Assembly (NCBI GenBank): GCA_963698935.1
Contig: CAVOSU010000015.1
Coordinates: forward strand, 1-64,000
Direction of reading: 5' to 3'
Length of the DNA stretch: 64,000 bases
Source of the DNA: Gaiella sp963698935
GTDB taxonomy: Bacteria > Actinomycetota > Thermoleophilia > Gaiellales > Gaiellaceae
In this document: in pieces, positions 22,231-30,098 of the stretch
Position numbering within the stretch: position 1 is the stretch's first letter
How the letters are laid out: each line of letters opens with the position of its first letter
Position numbers and translations under genes: made by a program
Notes under the pieces: model-generated
Database searches by the model: none
The model's input: the letters and a program-made list of their open reading frames with translations, nothing else
Told to the model about the DNA's origin: nothing

Positions 22231-22640
22231 GGCGCCTACGCCGCCAGCGCGAGCGCGACGAGGCCCGGCAGCACGATCCACTCATCAGCCGCCAGATCGT
22301 CGCGCCGAGGGGCAGGAGCAGGCCCGCGAGGACGAGCGACGGTACGCCGATCAAGCGAGCGCATGATCTCGACGAGCGCGTTCGCGTCGAAGCGGGCAGG
22401 TCGCCAACCGATCGGGGTGCGCGAGCGGCCCGCGACGCGCGAGCTCGGCCAGCATCTCGCGGGGCGAGCTGGACGTCGAGCTCGTCGAGGAACGAGGCGA
22501 TCGCATCGTCGTCGCCGGCGAGGAGCCGGAGACGCTCGAGCGGGTTGTCGAACTTCTCGTCGACACGCCCGGGAACTGGCTGGGCATGCGACGTCTCGGA
22601 GATCAGTCGCGATCGTATGCCGTTGCTACCCTTCGCGCTG
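22231..22640. other. 410-base stretch with no intact gene; possible decayed minus-strand gene
   Basis: No frame is convincingly coding along its whole length. On the minus strand, protein-like pieces sit in different frames: an acidic helix-like run (LRLLAGDDDAIASFLDELDV, about 22560-22480), then PREMLAELARRGPLAHPDRL in a second frame, then a hydrophobic run LIGVPSLVLAGLLLPLGATI around 22350-22290, and DEWIVLPGLVALALAA ending near 22231 in a third. This is what a small membrane-protein gene damaged by two or more frameshifts would look like, but it could be chance in GC-rich DNA. Confidence 0.3.
22627..22632 (+). promoter_or_regulatory. TACCCT -10 element of the zinc peptidase gene
   Basis: TACCCT ends eight bases before the ATG at 22641; this decides that start over the in-frame ATG at 22617, which lies upstream of the element. 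Confidence 0.45.
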
Positions 22641-23327
22641 ATGGGCAACTGGGGCCTCTACTTCATCTTTCTGATCCCGCCGCTGATCATCGGCTTCGTC
22701 GTCCAGCACTGGCTGAAGAAGACGGTGGCGGCGAATCTCGAGGTCCCCGTCGCCAACGGGCTCACGGGCGCCGACGTGGCACGGCAGATCCTCGACCAGA
22801 ACGGGCTGCAGAACGTGCCCGTCGAGCCGTCACCAGGCGGCCCGCTGTCCGACCACTACGACCCGCGGAAGAAGTCGGTGCACCTCTCGGAGCCGGTGTA
22901 CGGCGGCCGTGCAGTCGCGTCGACCGCGATCGCGGCCCATGAGGTCGGCCATGCGATCCAGCATGCGAAGGCGTACGCCCCGTTCCGCCTTCGCTCGGCG
23001 ATGTGGCCGGCGGTCGCGTTTGCGTCGAACGCCTGGATCTTCCTGCTGATGATCGGTGCGTTCGCCCAGCTCTTCGGGCTCGTCACCTTCGCGATCATCC
23101 TCTATGCCGTCGTCGTGCTCTTCCAGCTCGTCACGCTCCCGGTCGAGTTCGACGCGTCGCGGCGCGCGCTGACGCAGCTCAACGACATGGGCCTCGTCAC
23201 GACGGGTGAGTCGCAGGGCGCCCGCAAGGTGCTCACCGCGGCCGCCATGACCTACGTCGCCGCCGCGCTCGCCGCGCTGACGCAGCTCGCGTACTACGCG
23301 CTCGTCTTCCTCGGCAACCGGAACTAG
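22641..23327 (+). CDS. YugP-type membrane zinc metallopeptidase
   Basis: 228-residue membrane protein with an N-terminal helix (GLYFIFLIPPLIIGFVV), the zinc-binding motif AAHEVGHAIQH (about residue 100) and three or four further hydrophobic helices. A downstream Glu in LPVEFDASRRA (about 170) fits the third ligand. Length and layout match the YugP/Zn-peptidase-2 family related to M48 proteases; substrates are unknown, but a role in membrane-protein quality control is often suggested. I chose the ATG at 22641 rather than the longer frame because of the TACCCT element. Its stop codon TAG forms the start of the next gene's -10. Confidence 0.88.
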   Translation: MGNWGLYFIFLIPPLIIGFVVQHWLKKTVAANLEVPVANGLTGADVARQILDQNGLQNVPVEPSPGGPLSDHYDPRKKSVHLSEPVYGGRAVASTAIAAHEVGHAIQHAKAYAPFRLRSAMWPAVAFASNAWIFLLMIGAFAQLFGLVTFAIILYAVVVLFQLVTLPVEFDASRRALTQLNDMGLVTTGESQGARKVLTAAAMTYVAAALAALTQLAYYALVFLGNRN

Positions 23328-23330
23328 GCT
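23325..23330 (+). promoter_or_regulatory. TAGGCT -10 element of the CapA-like gene, built on an upstream stop codon
   Basis: TAGGCT ends six bases before the GTG at 23337. Its TAG is the peptidase stop codon. Confidence 0.45.
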
Positions 23331-23336
23331 CCCTCC

Positions 23337-24491
23337 GTGCGCGGGATCGCGCTCATCGTGCGCGCGGGCGCAGTCGTCTGTGCGTTCGCTTTCGTCCTCT
23401 CGCTGCTCGTCCACGGCGCGCCCAAGCCCGCCGTCGCCTCGCGCGAGGCCGTCTCTGCGTCGACGAGCCCAACGAGCCCGACCGAGCGCGCGACGCAGGC
23501 GAAGAAGACGTCGCAGAAGCACGCGACGAAGAAGGTCCCCGCGGGGGTCGTCGCGATCGTCGCGACGGGCGACATCGTGATGGGGTCGACGCCGAACCTG
23601 CCGCCCGACGGGGGCCGGTCGTTCTTCTCCGACGTCCAGACCGACCTCGCGGGCGACGTGGTGCTCGGAAACCTCGAGGGCACGCTCTCGTCGGGCGGGA
23701 GATCGAAGTGCGGCCCGGCGAGCACGAGCTGCTTCGCGTTCCACACGCCACCGTCGTACGCCAGGTGGCTCGCGCGCGCGGGGTTCACCGTGATGAACCT
23801 CGCGAACAACCACGCGTTCGACTACGGGGAAACGGGCCTGCAGCAGACGATCGCCGCGCTCGAGCGAGCCGATCTCCTCTACACCGGCCGGCCGAACCAG
23901 ATCACCGTCCAGAAGGTCGGGGACATCCGCGTTGCGACGGTCGGGTTCGCTCCGTATCCGTGGGCCGCCTCGTTGACGGACATCGCCGCCGCGAAACTCC
24001 TCGTGCGCGCTGCCGATCGCGTCTCCGACGTCGTCGTCGTGACGATGCACGCGGGCGCAGAGGGCCGCGACCACCAGCACGTCCGTCCGGGGACCGAGCG
24101 CTTTCTCGGCGAGAACCGCGGCAATTCGGTGCGCTTCGCGCATGCCGTCGTCGACGCGGGTGCCGACCTCGTCGTCGGTTCGGGCCCGCACGTCCTGCGC
24201 GGGATGGAGTGGTACAAGGGCCGTCTGATCGCCTACTCGCTCGGGAACTTCGCGGGCTACGACGTGTTCTCGCTCGGAGGACCGCTGTCGACCAGCGGGA
24301 TCCTCCGCGTGACGCTCGACGGCGCCGGTCGCTACGAGACCGGCCGGCTCGTGCCGACGCACATGGTCGGCCCGGGCCTGCCTGCGCTCGACCCCTCGGA
24401 GGCCGCGCACGGCCTCGTCCGCACGCTCTCGCGCGCCGACTTCGGCCCACGCGGTGTCAAGATCAGCTCGGACGGCATCATCTCGCGCTAG
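23337..24491 (+). CDS. CapA/PGA_cap-family metallophosphatase-like protein, secreted
   Basis: 384 residues with an N-terminal membrane anchor or signal (IALIVRAGAVVCAFAFVLSLLV) and a Ser/Thr/Lys-rich linker to about residue 70. The CapA domain follows: ATGDIVMG, NLEGTLS, NLANNHAFDYG, VVVTMHAGAE, VVGSGPHVLRGMEWYKG and YSLGNFAGYD. These Asp, Asn and His motifs form the metallophosphoesterase-like site of poly-gamma-glutamate capsule protein CapA and its relatives. No capB/capC genes are nearby, so capsule synthesis cannot be claimed; an envelope-associated hydrolase is a safer reading. It starts at GTG 23337, six bases after TAGGCT. Confidence 0.87.
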   Translation: MRGIALIVRAGAVVCAFAFVLSLLVHGAPKPAVASREAVSASTSPTSPTERATQAKKTSQKHATKKVPAGVVAIVATGDIVMGSTPNLPPDGGRSFFSDVQTDLAGDVVLGNLEGTLSSGGRSKCGPASTSCFAFHTPPSYARWLARAGFTVMNLANNHAFDYGETGLQQTIAALERADLLYTGRPNQITVQKVGDIRVATVGFAPYPWAASLTDIAAAKLLVRAADRVSDVVVVTMHAGAEGRDHQHVRPGTERFLGENRGNSVRFAHAVVDAGADLVVGSGPHVLRGMEWYKGRLIAYSLGNFAGYDVFSLGGPLSTSGILRVTLDGAGRYETGRLVPTHMVGPGLPALDPSEAAHGLVRTLSRADFGPRGVKISSDGIISR

Positions 24492-24568
24492 TCCGCCCTC
24501 CGGCGACATCACCCGTTTGCGCAGGGAGTGGCGCCCATGCCAGACTGACCCGCGGAGACAGATCAGTC

Positions 24569-24871
24569 GTGAACGAGCTCGTCACCTCTCGCGCCAAGGC
24601 TGCGGTCCGCTCGCGGGCATCGCGCAGCGGGTTCCGCGTGCTTGCCGTGGAGGCGCTCGGGCCGATCACCGTGCTCGGCGGGATCATGTGGGCCTTCGCC
24701 CAGCCGTACCGCGTCACGTTCTTCTATCCGGAGGGAAAGGGCTTCTGGGACTGGGCGGTTCAGCCGCCGCTGCTCGTCGTGCTCGTCGGGCTGCTGTTCG
24801 CGCTCGTCGTCGCTCCGGGCATCGTCGACGACCTCGAGTCCGGCGAGCGTGGAGATGCTCCCGAGGGCTGA
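24569..24871 (+). CDS. small two-helix membrane protein, 100 aa
   Basis: Unrecognised. The GTG at 24569 follows GGAGA ten bases upstream. The product has a basic N-terminus (about 30 residues), a first hydrophobic segment (LGPITVLGGIMWAFAQPY), a soluble aromatic patch (FFYPEGKGFWDW) and a second membrane helix (PLLVVLVGLLFALVVAPGIV), then an acidic tail. It overlaps the start of the next membrane gene by 17 bases and heads a three-gene run ending in CopC-CopD, so all three are probably made together. Confidence 0.6.
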   Translation: MNELVTSRAKAAVRSRASRSGFRVLAVEALGPITVLGGIMWAFAQPYRVTFFYPEGKGFWDWAVQPPLLVVLVGLLFALVVAPGIVDDLESGERGDAPEG

Positions 24872-25436
24872 GATCGCCCACTGGCTCTTCGGGGCCGGCT
24901 TCCTCTTCTTCGGGCTCGTCGTCCTGGCCGAGGCGATCGTCGGCCCCGCGGTGTTCCGGCAGCGCCGCTGGCGCGCCTACCTGTGGCCCTCCCTCGCGCT
25001 GACAGCCGGGTTCTGGCTCTGGTTGATCGCGATCTTCTCGACGTTCTCGACGCTCCACCTCGTCGCGCACTCGGTCTGGGCCCAGGCGGCAACGGCCGCC
25101 GGCGCGGTCCAGCTCGCGGTGATCCGCGGACGGCTGCACTCGTCCTACTGGTCGCTCGTCACCGCGGGCGCGCTGTTCGTCTCCGGGGCGTCGTTCCTCG
25201 TCCACGAGCAGAACGGGTGGCTGTTCGCCCGCTCGGCGTTCCTCCACCACCTCATCGGCTGGACGCTCGTGATCTCGGCGCTCTTCCCGATCGGCGCGGC
25301 GATTCTCCCCCGCCGGGCAGTCTGGGCGTACGGGTTCGCGCTCATGTGGATCGCCTTCGCGGTGATGCTGTTCGCCGACCGCGACATCGCGCCCATCTTC
25401 GGTCACCTCTCCGACCTCGCCGGTGGCGCCCGTTGA
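24855..25436 (+). CDS. polytopic membrane protein in copper-type operon, 193 aa
   Basis: Unnamed membrane protein with about six hydrophobic helices and several buried histidines (EIAHWLFG, TLHLVAHSVW, FLVHEQNGW, LHHLIGW), a pattern common in heme- or copper-handling membrane proteins. The ATG at 24855 overlaps the upstream gene and the stop overlaps the CopC-CopD start by one base (TGATG), so translation is coupled on both sides. The context suggests a part in copper uptake, sensing or delivery; this is inference and no family name is certain. A GTG at 24849 is an equally possible start. Confidence 0.65.
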   Translation: MLPRAEIAHWLFGAGFLFFGLVVLAEAIVGPAVFRQRRWRAYLWPSLALTAGFWLWLIAIFSTFSTLHLVAHSVWAQAATAAGAVQLAVIRGRLHSSYWSLVTAGALFVSGASFLVHEQNGWLFARSAFLHHLIGWTLVISALFPIGAAILPRRAVWAYGFALMWIAFAVMLFADRDIAPIFGHLSDLAGGAR

Positions 25437-26743
25437 TGACGCGGGCGCTCCTCGGCGCAGCTCTCGCAGCGCTCCTCGTCCCTGCGGGCGCGGCCGCCCA
25501 CGCGTCGCTGACCGGGGCGCACCCGGGAGAGCAGAGCCGCATCGAGGCGCCGCCGACCGAGATCACGCTCCGGTACGACCAGTCGGTCACGGCGACGGCC
25601 GACTCGATCGTCGTCCTCGCCCCCGACGGCCGCCGCCTCTCGGGCAGGGTCAGCCAGGCGGCGGGCGGAACAGTGATCCGGGCGCCGCTGGATGGGCTCG
25701 TGCGCGGCCAGGCGTACACCGTCCGGTGGCACGAGATCTCGGCCGACGGGCACGTCGGCAACGGCGTCTTCACCTTCGGCGTCGGCGTCGAGGCACCGCC
25801 GCCGACAGAGGCGGTCGGCGCATCGGGCGTCACCTGGCGCGACGACGTCGCGCGCTGGGTGCTCTTCATCTCCCTCGCGCTCGTGATCGGCGTGGTCGGG
25901 ATCCGCCTGTTGATCCTCCCTCGGCCCGTCGATCCCCGTGTGGAGCGCCGGATCCACCTCCTCGGGACGTTCGGCGCGGTCGTGGCGGTCAACGCCGGGA
26001 TCATCGGCTTCGTGATCCGCTGCGCGAACGCGTTGCAGGTCTCCGGGGTCGACCTCCTCTACTCCGACCTCTCGCCGTTCGCGGAATCGACCCGCTTCGG
26101 CATCGCCTTCCTGCTGACGACGCTCGGCTACGGTGCCTGCCTGACGATCCTCGCGATCGCATGGGCGCTCGACCTGCCTGCGCTGCGGTGGCCGGCGTTC
26201 CTCCTCGCGATCGCCCTCGCGTGGGGCTACTCGCTCTCGAGCCACCAGGCGACGGAGCCCAACGCGTCGCTCCTCGGCGAGGTCGCCGACTGGGTCCATC
26301 TCGTCACGGCGATGCTCTGGGTAGGCGGCGTCCTCACGCTTGGGGTCGTCATCTGGCCGCTCGCTCCGCATATGCGGCGAGCGGCGTTCCTGCGGTTCTC
26401 GCGGGTCGCGATCGGCCTCGTCGGCGTGCTCGTGCTCGCGGGGACCGTGGTCGCGATCGAGCGGCTGGCGGAGCTCGACGATCTGTGGACGACGTCGTAC
26501 GGCCAGACACTCCTGGTCAAGATCGGCCTCGTCCTGCTCGCGCTGTCGTGGGGCGGGATGCACCACATGATCGTCCGGCCGCGGCTCGAGCGAGGCGACC
26601 GCGTGCACGGCGTCGGCGCGAGCCTGCTCGCGGAGAGCAGCTTCGCGATCGTCGTGCTGCTGGCCGCCGCGGTGCTCGTCAACGGCGCACCGCCCCCCGT
26701 GGAGACGCCCGCCCAGAACGCCACGCCCGCAGCGTCGCCGTAG
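25436..26743 (+). CDS. CopC-CopD fusion copper resistance/uptake protein
   Basis: 435 residues. A cleaved signal peptide ends at AAAHA, so the mature protein begins with His (HASLTGAHPGE). That His, with HEISADGHVGNGVFTF about 100 residues later, is the copper site of the periplasmic CopC domain. A linker is followed by eight or so membrane helices of the CopD domain with conserved histidines (SSHQATEPN, DWVHLVTAMLWVGG, GGMHHMIVRPR). Single-chain CopC-CopD proteins (YcnJ type) import copper in Gram-positive bacteria. The small membrane genes just upstream complete the operon. Confidence 0.92.
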   Translation: MTRALLGAALAALLVPAGAAAHASLTGAHPGEQSRIEAPPTEITLRYDQSVTATADSIVVLAPDGRRLSGRVSQAAGGTVIRAPLDGLVRGQAYTVRWHEISADGHVGNGVFTFGVGVEAPPPTEAVGASGVTWRDDVARWVLFISLALVIGVVGIRLLILPRPVDPRVERRIHLLGTFGAVVAVNAGIIGFVIRCANALQVSGVDLLYSDLSPFAESTRFGIAFLLTTLGYGACLTILAIAWALDLPALRWPAFLLAIALAWGYSLSSHQATEPNASLLGEVADWVHLVTAMLWVGGVLTLGVVIWPLAPHMRRAAFLRFSRVAIGLVGVLVLAGTVVAIERLAELDDLWTTSYGQTLLVKIGLVLLALSWGGMHHMIVRPRLERGDRVHGVGASLLAESSFAIVVLLAAAVLVNGAPPPVETPAQNATPAASP

Positions 26744-26746
26744 GCT
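26741..26746 (+). promoter_or_regulatory. TAGGCT -10 element of the epimerase gene, built on an upstream stop codon
   Basis: TAGGCT ends six bases before the GTG at 26753. Its TAG is the stop codon of the CopC-CopD gene. Confidence 0.45.
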
Positions 26747-26752
26747 CCCGAC

Positions 26753-27784
26753 GTGCTCGTTGCGATCTCCGGCGGCGCGGGCTTCCTCGGCCTGCATCTC
26801 TCGCGGCGGCTCGTCGCCGACGGCCACGTAGTCCGCACGCTCGACGTCGCGCCGCTCGACGACGCAGGGCTCGAGGGGCGCGTCGAGGAGCTGCGAGGCG
26901 ACGTTCGCTCGGCCGTCGACGCGCGACGCCTCCTGGCGGGCGCCGACGTGCTCGTCCACGCCGCGGCTGCGCTGCCGATCCAGGAGAGCCGCGCCGCGAT
27001 CCGCTCCGTCAACGTCGACGGCGCCGCGGTGACCTTCGCCGCCGCGCTCGAAGCGGGCGTGCGGCGCGTGGTGCTGATCTCGTCGACGGCCGTCTACGGC
27101 GTGCCCGAGCGCCATCCCATCCACGAGGACGACCCGCTTGTCGGTGTCGGGCACTACGGCGAGTCGAAGATCGAGGCGGAGAGGCTCTGCGATGCCTTTG
27201 CCAGCCGGGGCCTCGAGACCGTGATCGTGCGCCCGAAGACGTTTCTCGGGCCTGAACGGCTCGGCGTCTTCGAGATCCTGTTCGACTGGATCCGGGAAGG
27301 ACGCCGGATCCCGATCCTCGGCGAAGGGACGAACCACTACCAGCTCCTCGCGGTCGAGGACCTCTGCGACGCGGTCGTGCGCTGCCTCGACGCCGACGTG
27401 GCCGGGGAGGCGCTGAACGTCGGCGCGGCGCGCTTCGGCACCGTGCGCGAGGATCTCGAGGCGCTCATCGCCCATGCGGGCTCGGGCTCGCGCCTGCGAC
27501 CCGTTCCCGCACGCCCGGCCGAGCTCGCGCTCCGAGGGCTGGAGCTCGCGCGCCTCTCGCCACTCGCGGAGTGGCATTACCGGACGGCGCACCGCGACTC
27601 GTTCGTCTCGATCGAGAAGACGCGCAGCCTGCTCGGCTGGGAGCCCCGGCTCTCGAACGCGGAGACGCTCTGCGAGACGTACGACTGGTACCTCGCGCAC
27701 CGCGGGACGATGCGCGCGGCGGGAGTCACGCACCGCGTCCCCTGGGACCAGCGCGCGCTCGCGCTGATCAGGCGCATGTCGTAG
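26753..27784 (+). CDS. NAD-dependent epimerase/dehydratase (extended SDR)
   Basis: 343-residue sugar-nucleotide-type oxidoreductase. The Rossmann motif AISGGAGFLGLHL at the N-terminus, DVLVHAAA, the catalytic Ser in LISSTAVYG and the Tyr-Lys pair in YGESKIEAE mark the extended short-chain dehydrogenase family. Substrate-side segments (IVRPKTFLGPERLG, ILGEGTNHYQLLAVEDL) are like NAD-dependent epimerases acting on nucleotide sugars, but the C-terminal 60 residues are not diagnostic of a particular sugar. It is convergent with the alcohol dehydrogenase, three bases apart. Start GTG 26753 follows TAGGCT by six bases. Confidence 0.9.
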   Translation: MLVAISGGAGFLGLHLSRRLVADGHVVRTLDVAPLDDAGLEGRVEELRGDVRSAVDARRLLAGADVLVHAAAALPIQESRAAIRSVNVDGAAVTFAAALEAGVRRVVLISSTAVYGVPERHPIHEDDPLVGVGHYGESKIEAERLCDAFASRGLETVIVRPKTFLGPERLGVFEILFDWIREGRRIPILGEGTNHYQLLAVEDLCDAVVRCLDADVAGEALNVGAARFGTVREDLEALIAHAGSGSRLRPVPARPAELALRGLELARLSPLAEWHYRTAHRDSFVSIEKTRSLLGWEPRLSNAETLCETYDWYLAHRGTMRAAGVTHRVPWDQRALALIRRMS

Positions 27785-27787
27785 CGG

Positions 27788-28762
27788 TCAGGGGACGAGG
27801 ACGAGCGCGCCGCGCACGGCACCCGCGCGCAGTCGGGCGAGCGCCCCGTTCGCCTCGGCGAGCGGCACCGTCTCGACCTCGGTCCGCACAGGCACTTCGG
27901 GCGCGACGGCGAGGAACTCCTCGCCGTCTGCGCGCGTGAGGTTCGCCACGGAACGGACAACACGCTCGCCCCAGAGAAGCTCGTAGGGGAACGACGGGAT
28001 GTCGCTCATGTGGATCCCGGCGCAGACGACCGCGCCGCCCTTCCCGACGTGACCGAGCGCCAGCGGGACGAGCTCCCCGGCCGGCGCGAACAGAATCGCC
28101 GCGTCGAGCTCCTCGGGCGGGCCCGCGGCGGTGTCGCCCGCCCACGTGGCGCCGAGCGAGCGCGCGAACGCCTGCGCGCCGTCGTCTCCAGGCCGGGTCA
28201 GCGCATACACCGCCCGGCCCTGCGCGACAGCGACCTGGCAGACGATATGTGCGGCAGCGCCGAACCCGTACAGTCCGAGGCGCGTCGCGTCACCTGCGAG
28301 CCGTAGCGAGCGGAACCCGATCAACCCGGCACAGAGGAGCGGCGCGGCCTCGGCGTCGTCGTACGTCGCCGGCAGGGGGAAGCAGAACCGCTCGTCGACG
28401 ACGCAGAGCTCCGCGTAGCCGCCGTCCAGGTCGTAGCCCGTGAACCGGGCCGCGTCGCAGAGGTTCTCGCGGCCGGTGAGGCAGTGCCCGCACCGCCCAC
28501 ATGTCCAGCCGAGCCACGGCACGCCGACGCGTTCGCCGGGCATGAACCGTCCAGCGCTCGTCACGACCTCGGCGACGATCTCGTGGCCGAGGACGAGCGG
28601 CAGCTTCGGGTGCCGCAGCTCGCCGTCGGCAACATGCAGGTCGGTACGGCACACACCGCACGCGAGCACACGGAGGAGCGCCTGCCCGGCCGTCGGCGAA
28701 GGGTCGGGCACCTCGGCTGCTTCGAGCGGCTCGCCCGCCAGGCGCAGCAACATGGCCTTCAT
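27788..28762 (-). CDS. zinc-dependent alcohol dehydrogenase
   Basis: 324-residue medium-chain dehydrogenase. Catalytic zinc ligands are in ACGVCRTDLHVADGEL (Cys) and VLGHEIVAEV (His-Glu), and the structural zinc cysteines in TCGRCGHCLTGRENLC. The nucleotide fold begins at LGLYGFGAAAHIVCQ, where the usual GXGXXG reads GFGAAA. The pattern (VCRTDLHVADGEL, RFTGYDLDGGYAE) matches the AdhA-like subfamily common in actinobacteria and bacilli, oxidising simple alcohols with NAD(P). No leaderless element or strong ribosome site was seen at the ATG; GAGCG is the nearest. It is divergent from the kynureninase-like gene, sharing a 112-base region that includes a GGTGTC palindrome. Confidence 0.9.
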   Translation of the reverse strand: MKAMLLRLAGEPLEAAEVPDPSPTAGQALLRVLACGVCRTDLHVADGELRHPKLPLVLGHEIVAEVVTSAGRFMPGERVGVPWLGWTCGRCGHCLTGRENLCDAARFTGYDLDGGYAELCVVDERFCFPLPATYDDAEAAPLLCAGLIGFRSLRLAGDATRLGLYGFGAAAHIVCQVAVAQGRAVYALTRPGDDGAQAFARSLGATWAGDTAAGPPEELDAAILFAPAGELVPLALGHVGKGGAVVCAGIHMSDIPSFPYELLWGERVVRSVANLTRADGEEFLAVAPEVPVRTEVETVPLAEANGALARLRAGAVRGALVLVP

Positions 28763-28791
28763 CGCTCGGGGCGGCGGCGGAGGGGCGGAGG

Positions 28792-28804
28792 GGTGTCAGA
28801 CACC
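28792..28804. repeat. GGTGTCAGACACC palindrome, copy 1
   Basis: A 13-base perfect dyad (GGTGTC-A-GACACC) followed by GT. A second copy differing only at the central base is at 42026-42038, also followed by GT and also upstream of a leaderless gene. Confidence 0.6.
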
Positions 28805-28861
28805 GTTCTTCGTCAAGCGCGAGCGTGTGCCGATTTCGATCCAATCGTTCCACAGGGAGGC

Positions 28862-28867
28862 TAGGCT
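28862..28867 (+). promoter_or_regulatory. TAGGCT -10 element of the kynureninase-like gene
   Basis: TAGGCT ends seven bases before the ATG at 28875. GGGAGG just upstream of it is too far from the ATG for a ribosome site. Confidence 0.45.
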
Positions 28868-28874
28868 GCCGCGC

Positions 28875-30032
28875 ATGCGGGAGCTGCTCGACTATCGCGC
28901 CGAGTTCCCGATCCTCGAGCACACGACGTACCTCATCAACCACTCGCTCGCTGCGATGCCGCGTCGCGTGGAAGAGCGTCTCGCTGAGTACGCCCGCATG
29001 TGGGGCGAGCGTGGGATCCGGAGCTGGGGCGAGGGCTGGTGGACCACGCCGATGGACGTGGGCGATCAGGTCGGGCGGATCGTCGGCGCTCCGGCCGGCT
29101 CCACGGTGATGCACCAGAACGTCGCGATCGCCGAGGCGGTGGTCCTCAGCTGCTTCCTCCCGCCGGACGCTCGCCGCAACCGCATCGTCTACGAGCGCGC
29201 GAACTTCCCGTCGGTGCGCTACCTCTACCAGGCGCAGCCGGAGCTCGAGGTCGTGGTCTGCGAGGACGACGAGGCGATCGTCGACGCGATCGACGAGCGG
29301 ACGCTTCTTGTCCCGATCAGCCACGTCCTCTTCAAGATCGCCGAGATCCAGGACGTCGAGCCGATCGTCCGCCGCGCGCACGAGGTCGGCGCCTACGTGA
29401 TCCTCGACTGCTACCAGTCGGCCGGGATCGTCCCGCTCGACCTGACCGTGCTCGACGTCGACTTCGCGGTCGGCGGCTCGGTCAAGTGGCTCTGCGGCGG
29501 CCCTGGGAACGGCTGGCTCTACGTGCGCCCCGATCTCGCCGAGCGCCTCACGCCGACGTACACCGGCTGGCAGGCGCACGAGACGCCGTTCGCCTTCGAG
29601 GAACAGATGCGTTTCGCGACCGGCGCGGCGCGGTTCCTCACGGGGACGCCGAACGTCCCCGCGCACTTCGCGGCAACCCCGGGCTACGACCTGATCGAGG
29701 AAATCGGGGTCGACCGCATCCGCGCGAACTCGCTCCGCCAGACGCAGCTCCTGATCGACCTCGCGGACCGCGCCGGCTTCGAGGTGCGCAGCCCCAGGGT
29801 GCCGGAGCGCCGCGGCGGCACCGTCACGATCGACGTCCCCGACTTCCCGGCCGTGCACCGCGAGCTGACCGAGCGGCAGATCCTCTGCGACTTCCGGCCC
29901 GACGCCGGGATCCGCCTCGGACCGCACTACTACACGTCCGACGACGAGCTCCGGCACGTGGTCGAGCAGGTCGAGGAAATCCTCGCGACCGGCGCCCACG
30001 AGCGCCACCTCGGCGTCCTCGCGCAGCACTGA
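28875..30032 (+). CDS. kynureninase-like class V aminotransferase-fold enzyme
   Basis: PLP enzyme of 385 residues, fold type I. Cofactor motifs are the Asp in VILDCYQSAGIVPLDL and the Schiff-base Lys in GGSVKWLCGGPGNGWLYV. The sequence between them and the C-terminal HYYTSDDELRHVVEQVEEIL follow the kynureninase pattern (cleavage of kynurenine to anthranilate and alanine). No other tryptophan-breakdown gene is nearby, and related class V enzymes act as cysteine desulfurases or aminotransferases, so the substrate is uncertain. I chose the ATG at 28875 because TAGGCT lies seven bases upstream; the longer frame would read through the divergent promoter. Confidence 0.83.
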   Translation: MRELLDYRAEFPILEHTTYLINHSLAAMPRRVEERLAEYARMWGERGIRSWGEGWWTTPMDVGDQVGRIVGAPAGSTVMHQNVAIAEAVVLSCFLPPDARRNRIVYERANFPSVRYLYQAQPELEVVVCEDDEAIVDAIDERTLLVPISHVLFKIAEIQDVEPIVRRAHEVGAYVILDCYQSAGIVPLDLTVLDVDFAVGGSVKWLCGGPGNGWLYVRPDLAERLTPTYTGWQAHETPFAFEEQMRFATGAARFLTGTPNVPAHFAATPGYDLIEEIGVDRIRANSLRQTQLLIDLADRAGFEVRSPRVPERRGGTVTIDVPDFPAVHRELTERQILCDFRPDAGIRLGPHYYTSDDELRHVVEQVEEILATGAHERHLGVLAQH

Positions 30033-30098
30033 GCCCGCCGCGCGGTACAAATCCGCCTCGACACGACGCGAACCCGACCGAAAGGATCGACACCGACG

